Below, piece after piece: positions 22,001 to 33,805 of a stretch of 64,000 nucleotides of DNA. The position numbers and the translations under genes were made by a program. Position 1 is the stretch's first letter. Each line of letters opens with the position of its first letter. This stretch comes from Schistocerca nitens (Eukaryota > Arthropoda > Insecta > Orthoptera > Acrididae), in the NCBI RefSeq assembly GCF_023898315.1, contig NC_064614.1, positions 1,057,542,432-1,057,606,431 of the forward strand, in the 5' to 3' direction. The notes under the pieces are model-generated. The model was not told the DNA's origin. It saw nothing but the letters and a program-made list of their open reading frames with translations, and ran no database searches.

Positions 22001-25000
22001 CTTGCTGATTTTCACAACAGAAACGGCAGAAACCCTTATTTCTTTCCAGTCTTGAATTTGAGCAAATGCACATCTCTGTTTCCCATCTTTTATCAAGCCA
22101 ATCTGATTTGCCTTGTTGTTGCTGCTGTCTGCTATCTGAATATTGGTTTTGTGTCGGTTTCCACGTTAGCCTGTCCTGTGCAAGTCTCTTCATCTTTGCA
22201 TAACTAGCGTAGTCAACATAAATTTCACAACAGTAGTAAATCCTGTGCCTCTCCCTACAACTTTCCGCCCCAAAAGTTCCCTCCTTATTGAATTGACGAT
22301 TTCTTGATGTTTCAGGATGTGTCCTATCACCAGTCCCTTATTAAAAACTTTCTGTAGCCAAGATCGCATAAATTCATCTTTATTGTCGATAACCGCTTTC
22401 GACAGATATAACTGTCATCTGGTGATCTTCAAAAACTTTTTGTTACAAAACGTCTTCATTGTGAACTAGAAACCCATTCTATGTTGTCGTAATGGTGGAT
22501 GAAATGTAGCACATTGTACAAAGGTTTTTCAGCTGCACAATGTTTACAATTACAAAGCACCTTGTGCAACTGGCCATTTCTGTACATGTAACGTTCACAG
22601 ATTTAAGACTTAACGCTCATCTGTGGGCGCTGCATGTGCGGACATGAGAGCCTGGCTATAGAAAGTTTTTTTACCAAATGAAACATATTGATCCTTCTAA
22701 TTAGCCAACATAAAAAAATTCGAGCCTACATTTTCATTTAATCAAGTTATGTCATAATGAAGATAGTACAGATCTGCATCAAAATCATAAGCCATTTTTT
22801 TTTTTTTAATTTTACCCTCTACGTGTTTCTGCAGTTGCAACGCCGTCGTCATGTGAACGGTATTATCAGTGCAACTGTCGTCAGTAACGAGCACATGTAG
22901 CAGCGTTCAAGGTAGCCAGGATGTTGTGCTGTGGCTTGCACTGATAACAAGGAGCTTAATTGGCCGTTTCATTTACGGATGTGACACCTACTGGGCAAGT
23001 AAATGATGCTACTAGAAATGGCAAGTGAAGAAATGGTTACCGAGAATAGTTATGTGACAGAGTGATAAGTATGGCGTAGAAATCTGTCACAGGAACGATA
23101 TTTTAGTATTTTGATTCAGCTTAGCATTCTCAGTCCTCATAACAAAGTGTGTTATGGACGAAATAGCCCTTTCCTCTAAATTTGCGACAGAAGAGACACA
23201 AAAAGCTACACACCAGCCGCGCGAGCTTAATAAAGTTAGAAGATACACCGAAGTGGCACATAGACGTAAGACCGAGCTAAGAAATTTGATTTCATTATCT
23301 TAAGTTTACTTTTTTTAGAAAGATACAGACTTATTTGGATTTCGTAAATTGGCGACCAAAAGAAAAGTCAACTAAATAAAATTTAATAAATATGCAAACT
23401 TTAAAAATCTTGAACGTTGGCAGTCAATTTTCTATTCCATCCTTCCCTTTCGCACATTTATGCCTTTGAGGTCTTTGGAATTATGTAATAAGAACATAGT
23501 ATTTACAACCTGAATAAGGTCGTATCAATATTACAACTGTTAGAGTTCCTTGGAGACAGCGTTTCGGCTACGCGTATTTCGTCTCCATAGTACGTTTAAC
23601 GTTAAGTCCCATTTTAATTATCTGACTTTGACAATTTCTTATTTGTCGATTAAACTGCATAAAAATCTGTATTCATTCCTATTCTCTACATATGTCTGTG
23701 AATCTGTTCGGCTTATCATTTAGCTGTCAATTCACCTCAGAAAGTGTTACACTTGTGACCACACCACTTTTATTTAAATGAAATTCACAGAAAACTTCAA
23801 TTGGATGTACGGGGAGTTCGGAATAGTACTGTAGAGATTTATCTTGCATCACTTTCAATCATCATCTACATGATCAGTTAAAGTGATGTAAGATAAATCT
23901 TATTCTCTGTGTTTCATTTGGAATTTATAGAAAATGAACAAAAGATTTATTGCATTAATTTAGTTTAGTGCTGAGATGGGTTAACATTATTAGCTCCACA
24001 TAGTGAACACAACTAATTAAAAGACGTTGCGTTTCATCTTCTTGTGAATGTACATTGTAAGGCACAAATTAATAAGAGCCAGCTGATGAAAATACGCCAA
24101 GCTGCTTTTTAATTCCTATTATTACTTTGTACTTCTTAGCCACGAAAGGTTATCAGCTCTGTAATCACGCCAGTCAAAGGACTGTACAGAGGAAATAATA
24201 TGAGTAAGAGAGAGACAACTTCTCTCATTTGAGCATAAAGAACAAAACCTCACCCTTACGGCTCCGTGACATTCAGTAACTCAGTGGCTGAAGCATGTTT
24301 TATTAAAATTGTTTAGTTTCAGAGATTTAATATCGCGGACGTTTGGACATTCGCAGCAGATGAAAATTCTGTTTAATCATTCACTAAGCAACTGAATTAA
24401 AAACCCAAGTGAGTCTTCAGTAAAACTGTTCTCTAGCTGCATCTCTCACACAGTTTCGTCGGTACCAATGCAGTTTCAATGTAATTTTTTCTCTTTTCTC
24501 TGTATGTCATTACCATTCTTCTTTCTTTTGACGCTCTTCGTTCCTGTAATCCTTAGGAAACCGTAATTCTGTAAACCATACTGAACCTACGAAACAAAAT
24601 TCCTCCACTCAGTATTCCATCTTTAATGAACTAGTCACCGACGGGGCTGTAAACTTTGATCTTTCTTGGTCTTCCACTCTGCACTAACGCTTTGGCTGTA
24701 CAGACGGCGTGGTTGAATTCGTAAAACAACTCTTCAGAGACTTACACACACTCACTGACGAATAACTGAACAGGATGCTTGCTTCAGTTCATTGCCGAGT
24801 TAGTTTTTGTGAAGCTAGAGACAGGAAAATATCCTATCATTTATGGCACTATCACAGGAAGGTATTTAGGATACCTTTTCCGTGCATTTCTTAGGGTTCT
24901 TCTCTAGCTCCAATAGCCTTGTAAAACTTCTTATCATTTAATTACGGTAAAGTCGCGGTCGATTATCTGAAATCGTTTTAATCGTTTCAGAGCGTTCGCC

Positions 25001-25599
25001 ATCATCAGAAGCTGTAGCAGAGTGACAACAAGCACTCCGCTTCCGTAGTTCTTATCGCTGATAACAAGCTGTCTGTACAAAGTAGGTAAGTGTAAACGGA
25101 AAATCGTAATAGCGAACGTAATTAATCACAGACAGTTGCATAAGCCTAAAGAAAGAGAGACGTTTACAAGTCCAGCTTGCATGAGAGTAGATATCAACAA
25201 GTCCAGCTTGCATCAGATAATACGTCAAAGAATTCATGAAATTATATCGACGTAATATTAGCTCGCTTAGCGTGGTGCGATACCCGGAAGGAAGGTTTAG
25301 CCTATCAGTGTATAAGTCCGTTGCTTCATCTTTAAGGTTAATTAAAGCTAAATCCCAGTCAGATTGACTTATAGCGACATGAGGTGGTACCTAACTGATA
25401 TTGTGGTGCACAGAGTTCTTGTATTACAGCATACTGTCGGAACGATAGTGTAGAGCTACCAATCCCGAGTCGGCAATTCGCACGTCGTCAATACACAAGG
25501 CTCCATTTGGCTTGTATGAATTTCTTAGGTGTTTTACACTCTCGTTGTTTTTGTAACGGGCGATTCTCGTGAAGTTTTGTCTCTTGGTTCAAAATCCTG
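22001..25599. other. Unrecognised DNA with scattered small inverted repeats
   Basis: About 3.6 kb without a credible frame. A 21-bp inverted pair, AGATTTATCTTGCATCACTTT (23843) against AAAGTGATGTAAGATAAATCT (23880), forms a hairpin. ACAAGTCCAGCTTGCAT is repeated directly at 25166 and 25197. TTATCTGAAATCGTTTTAATC near 24964 and the GTCATCTGGTGATCTTC block near 22411 look like parts of old foldback-type repeats, not identified further. Confidence 0.45.
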
Positions 25600-26500
25600 G
25601 CTCAGAAACAATTGAATGTAAAACGTGGCCGAGAAGGATAATGCAAATGGGAAAAGTGAAATCTTTCAGTTGTTTTCCCGTTTCAAAAGATGTAAAAAGT
25701 CAGTTGATGGCAAATCTCTTCTACGGCCAGAATCGAGGAAAGTGTTGAAAAAATTCGCCAGATAATACTGAACATCGACAGCAGAACATTGAAGAATTTG
25801 TGTAGCTCCCTGGAGTGAATTGTATAAGAAGATTCGGGCATAAAAGGGTGGCTGCCAAATTCATGCCTCGACTGCAGGCCACTGTGCTTTGAAGAAAGAG
25901 TTCCGAAATGATGTAAACTTCTTTTCCAGGGTCATCACAGGCAACAAATCATGCTGCTACAGTTACTATAATCAAACGAAGTAACGATCAAGCCAGTGGA
26001 AGACCACCTCGCCCTATAGAAGATCTTTAATTAAAGTTGAACGTCAAACCGATGTGGATTACTTTTTTCTGATGTGATAGGAGTTTGTTCCACGGGGTCA
26101 GGTAGTTAACCAGGCTTTCTTCCTTGATGATTAGAAACTATTGCGATGTAGAGGCTTGATTTGTGAGAGTCGGGCGACCCACTGGTTTTTCACATCAACA
26201 ACGTCTCAGCTCACAGGGCCCTCTCTGTGCGCAACTGTTGACCATAAACGGCATGTGTCATGGACACTTGCGTCCTTTCCCCCTACACACCAAATCTTGC
26301 CCATTCGACTGTTTTTATTTCCCCAAAATAAAAAGAGACGTGAAACGAAATTCTCTTGCCAACGTTGCTGAGGTGAAAAAAGAAACGAAGGAAACGCTGT
26401 CAGCTGTAAGAGAAAATGAATTTAAAGGATTTTTCGAACAACAGTCTAAAAACTGAGACAGGTGTATTACTGCAGAAAGGGTCCTATAGTACCCTTTCAT
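25600..26500 (+). pseudogene. Decayed mariner transposase
   Basis: Successive frames on the plus strand spell a mariner transposase with many shifts. Near 25735 there is RIEESVEKIRQIILN (helix-turn-helix linker), near 25930 a degraded VITGDE region (VIAGNKS), near 26090 EFVPRGQVVNQAFFLD, and near 26165 SGDPLVFHINNVSAHRALSV, where the family usually has HxDNAxxH. The last part (26315-26455) ends in ENEFKGFFEQQSKN, followed by DRCI in another frame. The second catalytic aspartate reads as asparagine or valine, and the first DE is also lost. Terminal inverted repeats were not found. It is a different subfamily from the CGAGGG mariner derivatives. Confidence 0.82.
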
Positions 26501-28299
26501 TATCACGTTATTTGCTTTCCACTGCATTTTTCATCCGAGTGTTTTCGTTTCTAAAATTCGTACCAGAGAAGATTCAGCTATGATTCTATCTAGCCATAGC
26601 CTATTTCTTTCTACGATTCATCATATGGCTGTTATGTTGGTTCTTTTCAGACTTGAAAATGTGTCTATAACTCCATTGCAAGTCTTCCATGCTTTTATAT
26701 GCAACCCAACTCACGACTATGGTTCCATAAAATGTTTATCCCTTGTTCTCCTATTCCAAAACTCTCTGGCCTGCGTGAGTGAATGAATGTGGGTGTGTTT
26801 CATTTTGCTGTACGGTGGTTTAGTGTACTGCAGAGACTCAGCGGTAATCTTACAGAATGGTCAACCCTTCTAGTTTTCAGATAAGCAAAGAGGTTTGTTC
26901 CCTTTATGTGAAAGTTACCAGTGTTAGGTTGGTGACAGAAGCCTCATGTCTGGGTTTACTGGCCACGGGGTTGCGTGGGAAAGGCTTTTGCGTGAGACAG
27001 CCAGTCTGCTTTTTCGCTGTCTGCTTGTTATTGCTCGCGTAACAACTAACATATTGATAAATGGATGAGATTAATATGTTGCTACGAAAAAAGCCCTGAA
27101 ATACTTTTTAGGGATGCTGTGCTGTGACTTTCTTCTGATCATAAATTTTCACCAAAACAAAATATATTATGTTCTTATTATTCTGGATCTAGCTTTCTAT
27201 AAAGGGAACATTGTTTCGTTACTGTAACTCGCTATAAAGTTCAACATATCTTTCTTACTTTACAGTTATTGAAAAGGTTACTGAAAATTATTTCGTTATC
27301 AATACTGATGTTACAGTACGCAATGTTTGCTCATCATCAAAATTTTGCCGTAGAATTTTGTTAACAGTAAAACACCAATAAGTACCACGACTAACACGAG
27401 AACATGAGACTGTTATCAGAGAAAAAATGTTTTTACTACAATGTTTGCCAGACCCGAACTACGCACAGCAAGATTTCTTTTATGTCATGAAGGTAAATTA
27501 TCTTTTTGCACTGTTAATAATATATCATCTGCAGGCCACGTCCACCTGTAAGACACAATAAAATATGCTGCTCCGCCCTGCAATCCCGAAAGCTGAAAGA
27601 AATGATTTTAGTTCACTATTACCTGTCCGCTTCTTTGCGGTATGATTGGTTTCATTTAATGCAGTTTTACTGCACCGCGGCTGCGGCTCGTTCGTTCGTA
27701 GCGCAGCTCTGCACCACGAATAATATTAAATAGCTGAGAATGTCTTAATAGAATGGCATAAAATACCAGGCAAGCTTATTACAAATCATAATGCAAGTTT
27801 TCACTAAGTAACTCTATTCAAAACATTTGGACAGATTAAATTCTTACACACTTTTACAAATCAACGCCTAATGGCGTCCTTCTCTCAATCTTGACAAAAG
27901 AATGTTACACAAGCATACAATATAGCGTCACATTCTCTTCCTACTCACGTAGTATATTTGTCTTACCTATTGTACCTGAGGCTCAGAACTCTCGTTTGTT
28001 TCGCTACCTGGATCAGCGATAATGCAAAATTATCGATCTGTAGAACAAGATGATTTACGACCCAACAATACAGAGGATTTAGGGATATCGGCTACCTAGG
28101 CATGAATCAGGAACATTTTCAAAAGCAAACAGTTTTGGTGAAGATTTGTTTCGTAAGGCATGTGAAATATGGCGTTACGAAAGATCAGTTAAATTTGCTG
28201 ACAAATAATTCTATTGGTGAGACAAATATACTATCTAAAGAAAACATGAACTACCCACAAAGAGAGCAGCGTGATTTTATTTTAGTGATTACAAATAAA
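26501..28299. other. Unrecognised DNA, no gene supported
   Basis: AT-rich, with short frames only. A 111-residue frame at 28102-28437 runs into antisense transposon sequence at its 3' end and lacks motifs, so it is not called. Confidence 0.45.
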
Positions 28300-29528
28300 T
28301 TTGTAAATAACTTGGTACTATATCTCTACTTTCCACGATCACGCTGCGTATCCTCTGGCGTCGATGCATACACTGAACCAGTTGACATAAAGCCATTTTA
28401 TTCTCTCCTGAGGCAAGCTTTCCCACAGCTGTTGTAACTGCTCCTTGGTATCACGGATACTAGCACGGCAACGGAGTTGGGATCCGGGAAACTTGGTCCT
28501 ACACATGTCCTATTCGGGGACCAATCTGGGGTTCTTGATGGCCAAGGTAGTACCTCAATATACACATACCAAGCTTAGTAGAAAATTGTCTTGTTGAGAA
28601 ATACCACCAAGGTACTGTCGCATGAGAGGTAACAGATTCGAACGCAGAATTTGCCGTCCAGAGTTCCCTCAGTCACTGACAAGTGACCTGAAGGCCTACC
28701 CAATGACTACTCACACTACGTTGCTAGGAGTAACACCGCTGTGCGTCTCCAAAACTAGGAGTTAGACCTCTCTCCTTGTCGCCGCCATGTTCGCTGACGA
28801 TTGTCATCCAGGGTAGTGCAGAACAGCGTTTCATAGCTGAGCATAGTGCGACGCTTTTCATCTCCTGTCCATGTTTCCCGGTCACGGCACAACTCCAAAC
28901 GCAACCGTTTGCATTGTTCAGTAAACGACGACCTACATATGGGGCGATTATTTCAAGAGTCCGGTTTGTAGTCCCAGACTAATGGTGCAGGACTTTGCAG
29001 GAAGTTGCAGGGAACCCATTACTTGTTCTCGGATGGTAGGTGCAGATGTGAAAGGTTGCCAAGTGTTTACTGGACAATAAAGCATTCCTCCCTTATGATG
29101 GTCAGACGTCGTCGAACGGAAGCTTATGACGAGTATACCTACCCTCAAGTACCCATGTAGTCTAACATCGGGGCTCTCTCACATCCGAATGCCCCACATA
29201 GGTGGTATTGCACCATTCGACCAATCGTCCAAATGGAAACCCACAATAAGGCATCTTTCAAACTGTCAGGTACTGATAGCGCTGTCTCATAGCAGTGCAT
29301 TGAGGAATCAACGTCTGACTTTATTCCCCCCCCCCCCCCTTATATATCCTACCGGGTCCGGTAACGAGATTAAACAGGAGCAACACTAATACACTCTGGT
29401 GATCGTTCAAAATGTCACAGACAGTTAAACTCTTTCATTTACATGTCAGATGGTGGTGAGTACGTATACAAAGTCATATTGACATTCGATCATGTCTTCT
29501 GGGTGCTTCACTTTTTTGTCAGGCAAAG
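28300..29528 (-). mobile_element. Decayed Tc1-like DNA transposon, copy B
   Basis: Minus-strand relative of the copy at 7304-8590. The terminus lies on the right (TTTTTTGTCAGGC at 29512-29524, then TA at 29529-29530), and the next 200 bp resemble the 7304 end in reverse complement, including the GTTACCxGACCxGGTAGG-type block. Transposase pieces read leftwards. Near 28920-28950 is a SNNRPIC-like block, near 28780-28900 LxxRDxExWTGDE-like text, near 28530-28560 WPSRTPDWSPN, and near 28340-28460 LPQERIKWLYVNW, matching IQRLYDTLP of the other copy. The WPxxSPDxxPxE glutamate is not preserved. A C-run at 29326-29339 has expanded inside the copy. The left end is approximate. Confidence 0.8.
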
Positions 29529-29689
29529 TAATCTGTGTTGGACAACCAAATATTAGGATACGCCCAGGGTGAATTTACGAAATGTTGGGATAAGGAGAAG
29601 AAGCAGAGACAGACCTACTGTCAGCCACTTTATTGCTATGTCTGAAGACACTTGGACGCTTAGTGGAAGATTCAAAGCGTACATATTTA

Positions 29690-30670
29690 TTTATTTAGCT
29701 TATGGCATATAACACATCATATAGAAAAGACATAAAAATCATAAGACACAGAAATAAAGAGTAGTCACAGTGTGTAACATATAGTTGTAGATATAAAAGT
29801 GTTTAAAAAAAGTGTATATAACAAACAAAAGTTCACAAACAAACATCCAGATTTGTGACATAGTCTATTGCACTTTCAGTCGCAGTCAGAAACTCATTGG
29901 GGTCTCCTGCAAAACGTCTCAGAGGGCAATCTTCCACGATGTGACGAATCGTCTGCCGGTCCGCACCGCAGTCACATCTCGGGGTGGTGATTTTACCCCA
30001 CCTATGGAGGCTGTCTGCACATCTGCCGTTATTTGTCCGAATTCGATTCAGGGTCGTCCAAGTTTTCTTTGGCAAATTGAATCCTGGTGGTTGGACATTG
30101 ATGCATGGCATATTCTGCAGGTTTTGGGGCACAGATTCTCTCCACCGCATTTTCCAGAGGTTGCCATAATCCGGGTTGAGAGGATGCGTATTTTTTGCCT
30201 TTTTTAACGAGGGGTGTCTTGAGCGCAATCTGTTCATCTCCAGGGCAGGAACATCCTTATGGATTGGCAGTTTCTCGTTGTTCAGCACTTTTCCATACTC
30301 GCGTATGAGAGCGTTCTCTCTGCGCAGGTCCGGTGGGGGAATGTTGCTCACTATAGGTAGCCAGTGTAAAGGCGTTGGCTTTATTGTTCCTGATATCATC
30401 CTCATTGTGTAGTTTAGTTGAGCATCGATCAAGCCTATGTGTTTACTGTTTAGCCATACCGGTGCGGCATATTCTGCTGTTGTGTAGACAAGTCCCAGAG
30501 CCGAAGATCTGAGTACAGCCGCGGAAGAGCCCCACGTGGTCTCACATAGCTTCTGTATGATGCTACATAATATCATAATATCAGTTCGAGCGACTGCTGC
30601 TAGACGCATGGCTCAGTCTGAGGTGGATCCTGTCATGCGTATTTGGCTGCCTTTCGCCAGGGCATAGCAT
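29690..30670 (-). mobile_element. Non-LTR retrotransposon E, 3' end
   Basis: A 5'-truncated LINE: the open frame below, a short 3' untranslated part (29690-29832) and an AT-rich end (TTTATTTATTTAGC near 29687). Upstream on the minus strand the frame continues a little past its first ATG into reverse transcriptase-like text, then breaks near 30670 where Tc1-like sequence begins. No target duplication was identified. Confidence 0.8.
29833..30609 (-). CDS. C-terminal part of a LINE reverse transcriptase, 258 residues
   Basis: The open frame lacks stops over 258 codons. Residues 25-55 (TWGSSAAVLRSSALGLVYTT then AEYAAPVW) and 62-100 (AQLNYTMRMISGT then WLPIVSNIPPPDLRRE) match the thumb-side region that follows the catalytic domain of jockey/CR1-type LINEs. 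Residues 188-230 carry NRIRTNNGRCADSLHRWG and a zinc-knuckle-like C212-x-C214-x8-H223-x4-C228, the standard C-terminal domain of these proteins, thought to bind element RNA. The catalytic FADD box would lie upstream and is missing. The ATG is simply the first in the fragment, not a natural start. Alone the product could not transpose, but its openness suggests a fairly recent insertion. Confidence 0.85.
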   Translation of the reverse strand: MRLAAVARTDIMILCSIIQKLCETTWGSSAAVLRSSALGLVYTTAEYAAPVWLNSKHIGLIDAQLNYTMRMISGTIKPTPLHWLPIVSNIPPPDLRRENALIREYGKVLNNEKLPIHKDVPALEMNRLRSRHPSLKKAKNTHPLNPDYGNLWKMRWRESVPQNLQNMPCINVQPPGFNLPKKTWTTLNRIRTNNGRCADSLHRWGKITTPRCDCGADRQTIRHIVEDCPLRRFAGDPNEFLTATESAIDYVTNLDVCL

Positions 30671-30679
30671 TTACATGAT

Positions 30680-31690
30680 CCAACAGTTGATGTTTCCAAC
30701 AGACAAGTCGTTGCCTAGTAATGAAATGCGCGTAGCCACTCCTTCAAGACTCAGTTGCAGTTTTCAGTGTCTCAAAGTATTTACTAAACGAAAGCAAGCT
30801 TATCGACCAAAATATTACGACAGTGTCCACCGTGAGACTAAGTACCACCTGGTGTCGTAGCGAGCATGTGACGACGTGTGAAAAGTATGCAACAGGTGTA
30901 CAGACGAATGGGGAATCCTTCTAGCGACAACACGAGCCGCAACTGGAAAAATCCGCAGACACAAAAGATTCTGACAACAGGGAGCTTGTTACGGCCCGCT
31001 CCTGCGAAAGAGCGTCCCGGGAACAGCGACGTTGGTAGATTGTTCTGTACTAATGTCGTGATCATCTACACAAAGTGGCTCAAGCCACGAGCAGGCGATA
31101 GTGGACGTCCACGCCCAGTCGCAGAACGTGGTGGTCACTGTCTTGCCCGCTGTGTGAAGCAGGCTAGGCGACAATCTGTGGCAGGTCTGACGAGTATACA
31201 ATGCTGGAGCAGGCATAAGTGTTTCAGAGCCCACCACTCATGGCAATTCGTTGATCATCGGGATTCGCTGCAAACGGTCTCTATGTGTTATGTTCCCTTG
31301 TTGAACCAACGACATCGCCAATCACAGTTGCAGTGGGCATGGCACGATATCGTTGAAACTGGACCGTGGATCGGTGGCAACGTGAACTTTATTTCGGAAC
31401 ACCTGCACTCCCTCATGCTTGACGTCTTCACAGACAGCGTTTGTATCTTCCAGCAGGATAACAGTCAGTGTCACAGGACCGGAATCGTGCTGCAATCATT
31501 TGAGTAACCTGATAGTGAACTCACATTGACGAATTGGCCACCAAATTCGCGTGACATGAACCCGATGAAACACATCTGACACGCTGTTAGAAACCAGCTG
31601 CACGCCCACAAACCACCGTCCCGTAATTTTCGAGAATTGCGTGCATTGTGCCTAGACATCAAGTGACACATTTTTTATTTTAAGTTTCCC
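30680..31690 (+). pseudogene. Decayed Tc1-like transposase, other subfamily
   Basis: A 209-codon frame (30878-31507) carries SGRPRPVAERGGHCL (Tc1 helix-turn-helix linker), then LNQRHRQSQLQWAWHDI, equivalent to the RxRLxWAxxH motif, and IFQQDNSQCHRTGIV, the second catalytic aspartate in its usual FQQDNxxxH setting. After a stop, WPPNSRDMNPMKHI (31538-31580) is the third catalytic block (SPDxNPxEH) with lysine in place of glutamate. The span between the second and third blocks of the frame is shorter than normal, so the DE region with the first catalytic aspartate seems deleted. Terminal repeats were not recognised. Confidence 0.8.
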
Positions 31691-32655
31691 CACTGTAGGA
31701 AAATTTTGAGTATTTGTCGCATATTCAGCCGGATGGCGTAATCCAGAAGACGCCACATACCTCCGGTAACCCACCGAGGACGTGCCGAATCCATACCATG
31801 CAGAATCGTTTCTTTATTTCCTTCCAAAGGTGGACTAGAACACTATAAAGCAAGTGTTCATAATGTTTTGGCTTATCTGTGCCTTTATTACTAGAATCTA
31901 CATATCATTTCTTCCATTAACGAATGATATCGTCTGATACACGGATTTTACACTGTGCCTTCGCCGCTGGACAGTGTAAGAAATGCTGTTTTTATTACAT
32001 TTCGGCTGGACCGCCGTTACAGGCAGACCAGTGCATTCCGTCATGAACTACTAACTATCATCATCATACAGCGCAAATTGTATACTCTTTATGATAATAT
32101 AGCAGGTGACTGTGTCCTTTTCGCACAGTTTTCCTTGTGTAAAGATGGAAGACAAAAACCGTATAAGCGGCGATGATTTTTAGAAGATACTGAGAATTAA
32201 GAGGGTTTTATAGACGAAACCAAGAAGAATTTTTTTTCTCTGTACGTTAGTACAAGGCCCGGTGAATATGAAGTTAGCGATGAAGAAACCAGTGACGATT
32301 ATGAGCAGTCTGCAGAGTGTAATATGAAGGTTTTCGTGATGGTGTTCTTACGAAATTCGCTCACTCTGTCAAACAACGGGGAATCTCGCTTCATCACTCT
32401 GCACGGACAACAGGATTCCTAAATTATTGCTCGTGTTTACAGACGATTTCATATGTGAAACTGTCACCCCAGCAACATTGTATGCAGCAGAGAAAGTACA
32501 GGATTACTCCTCTAAGTAAACATTTCATGTGATATTCATGCAAGGAAGTTTCACTAGAAGAAATTTATTGGCTTAACAGAAAACATAGCCATGAATTCCG
32601 AGATGGAATTAGGTTACTATTCTACTATGATTAGTTAGAATAGATACCATTTTTA
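31691..32655. other. Unrecognised DNA, no gene supported
   Basis: No motif-bearing frame. AAGATGGAAGACAAAAACCG near 32142, followed by several GATGAAGAAACCAGTGACGA-like acidic codons to about 32310, could be a trace of an old transposase N-terminus (the acidic region of piggyBac-like proteins looks similar), but it is too short to call. Confidence 0.4.
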
Positions 32656-33069
32656 AAGGCCAGCTAGGGGTAGCGACTTTGATTAGGAATCAAAAAGTCC
32701 TCGGTCCCGCTTTGAAAACCAGCCACTGCTTAAATTTTGATTAATAATCAGCAAATGACGGCCGAAAACTTTCAGCATAAGAAGTCACCCTCATTCTGCC
32801 AGCGGCCTTATCAAAGGGGGCGAAGGAGCGGACAGAAATTCAGAGCACTCTCTGATCCTGGGAGGTGTGAAATTGCCCCGAAAGTTGGAAGAATTAGCAA
32901 TGATCAACAACATGAGGCTGCAGAAGGCAATGGAAACCACTGCGTCAAAGACACATATTGTGCATCCACAGGACATGTCGTTTGTAACTGAAAAAAATTC
33001 TATAATAGTCTAGAATAGTCCCCCATTCGCGCCTCCGGAAGGGAACTGCCAAGGGTGAGGTGAGCACCA

Positions 33070-33800
33070 GACGGGGTGTGGAATGTTAGAAGCTTGAACG
33101 TGGTAGGAAATCGAGAAAATCTGAAAAGGAAAATGTAAAGGCTCAATCTAGATACAGTAGGAGACAGCGAAGTGAAATAGAAAGAAGACAGGAATTTCTG
33201 GTCAGATAAGTATAGGTTAATGACAATAGCAACAGAAAATGGTATAACGGGATTTGGATTCGTAGTGAATAGCAAAGTAGGGTAGAGAGTGTGTTACTGT
33301 GAACAGGTCAGTGACAGGATTGGAAATTTGTGGTAAGGTCTTATGGGATGAAACTGCTGAGGAGAATCGACAACAAACAAACACGGACAAGGATAGTCCA
33401 GGTATACATTCCGACGTCGCAAGCTGAAAATAAAGAGATGAACTTCGAATGAGTAGTTCAGTACGTAAAGGGAGATGAAAACATAATAGTCATGGAGGAC
33501 TCGAATGCAGTTGTAAGGAAAGAAGTAGAAGAAAAGATTACAGGAGAATATGGGCGTGGGACAAGGAATGACAGAGGAGAAAGACTAATTGAGTTCTGTA
33601 ATAAATTTCAGCTAGTAATAGCGAATATTCTGTTCAAGAATCACAAGAGGAGGAGGTTTATATCGAAAAGGCCGGGTTATATGAGAAGATTTTAGTTATA
33701 TTACATCATCGTTAGACAGAGATACAGAATTCAGAAACTGGATTTAAGGTGTAAACAGAAGCCGATATAGGCTCAGATCACAATATAGTAGAGATAAAGA
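33070..33800 (+). pseudogene. B1 endonuclease domain (broken)
   Basis: Starts with GTGTGGAATGTTAGAAGCTT (WNVRSL, the usual start of RTE endonucleases). The clearest part is 33492-33695: VMEDSNAVV stands where VMGDWNxxV is expected, so glycine is glutamate and the DxN metal-site asparagine is kept, followed by YGRGTRNDRGERLIEFC and ANILFKNHKRRRF. After a frameshift, text equivalent to SDHNIV follows near 33774-33790 (TCAGATCACAATATAGTA), so the catalytic SDH is retained. The intact enzyme would nick target DNA to prime reverse transcription. Confidence 0.82.
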
Positions 33801-33805
33801 GTAGG

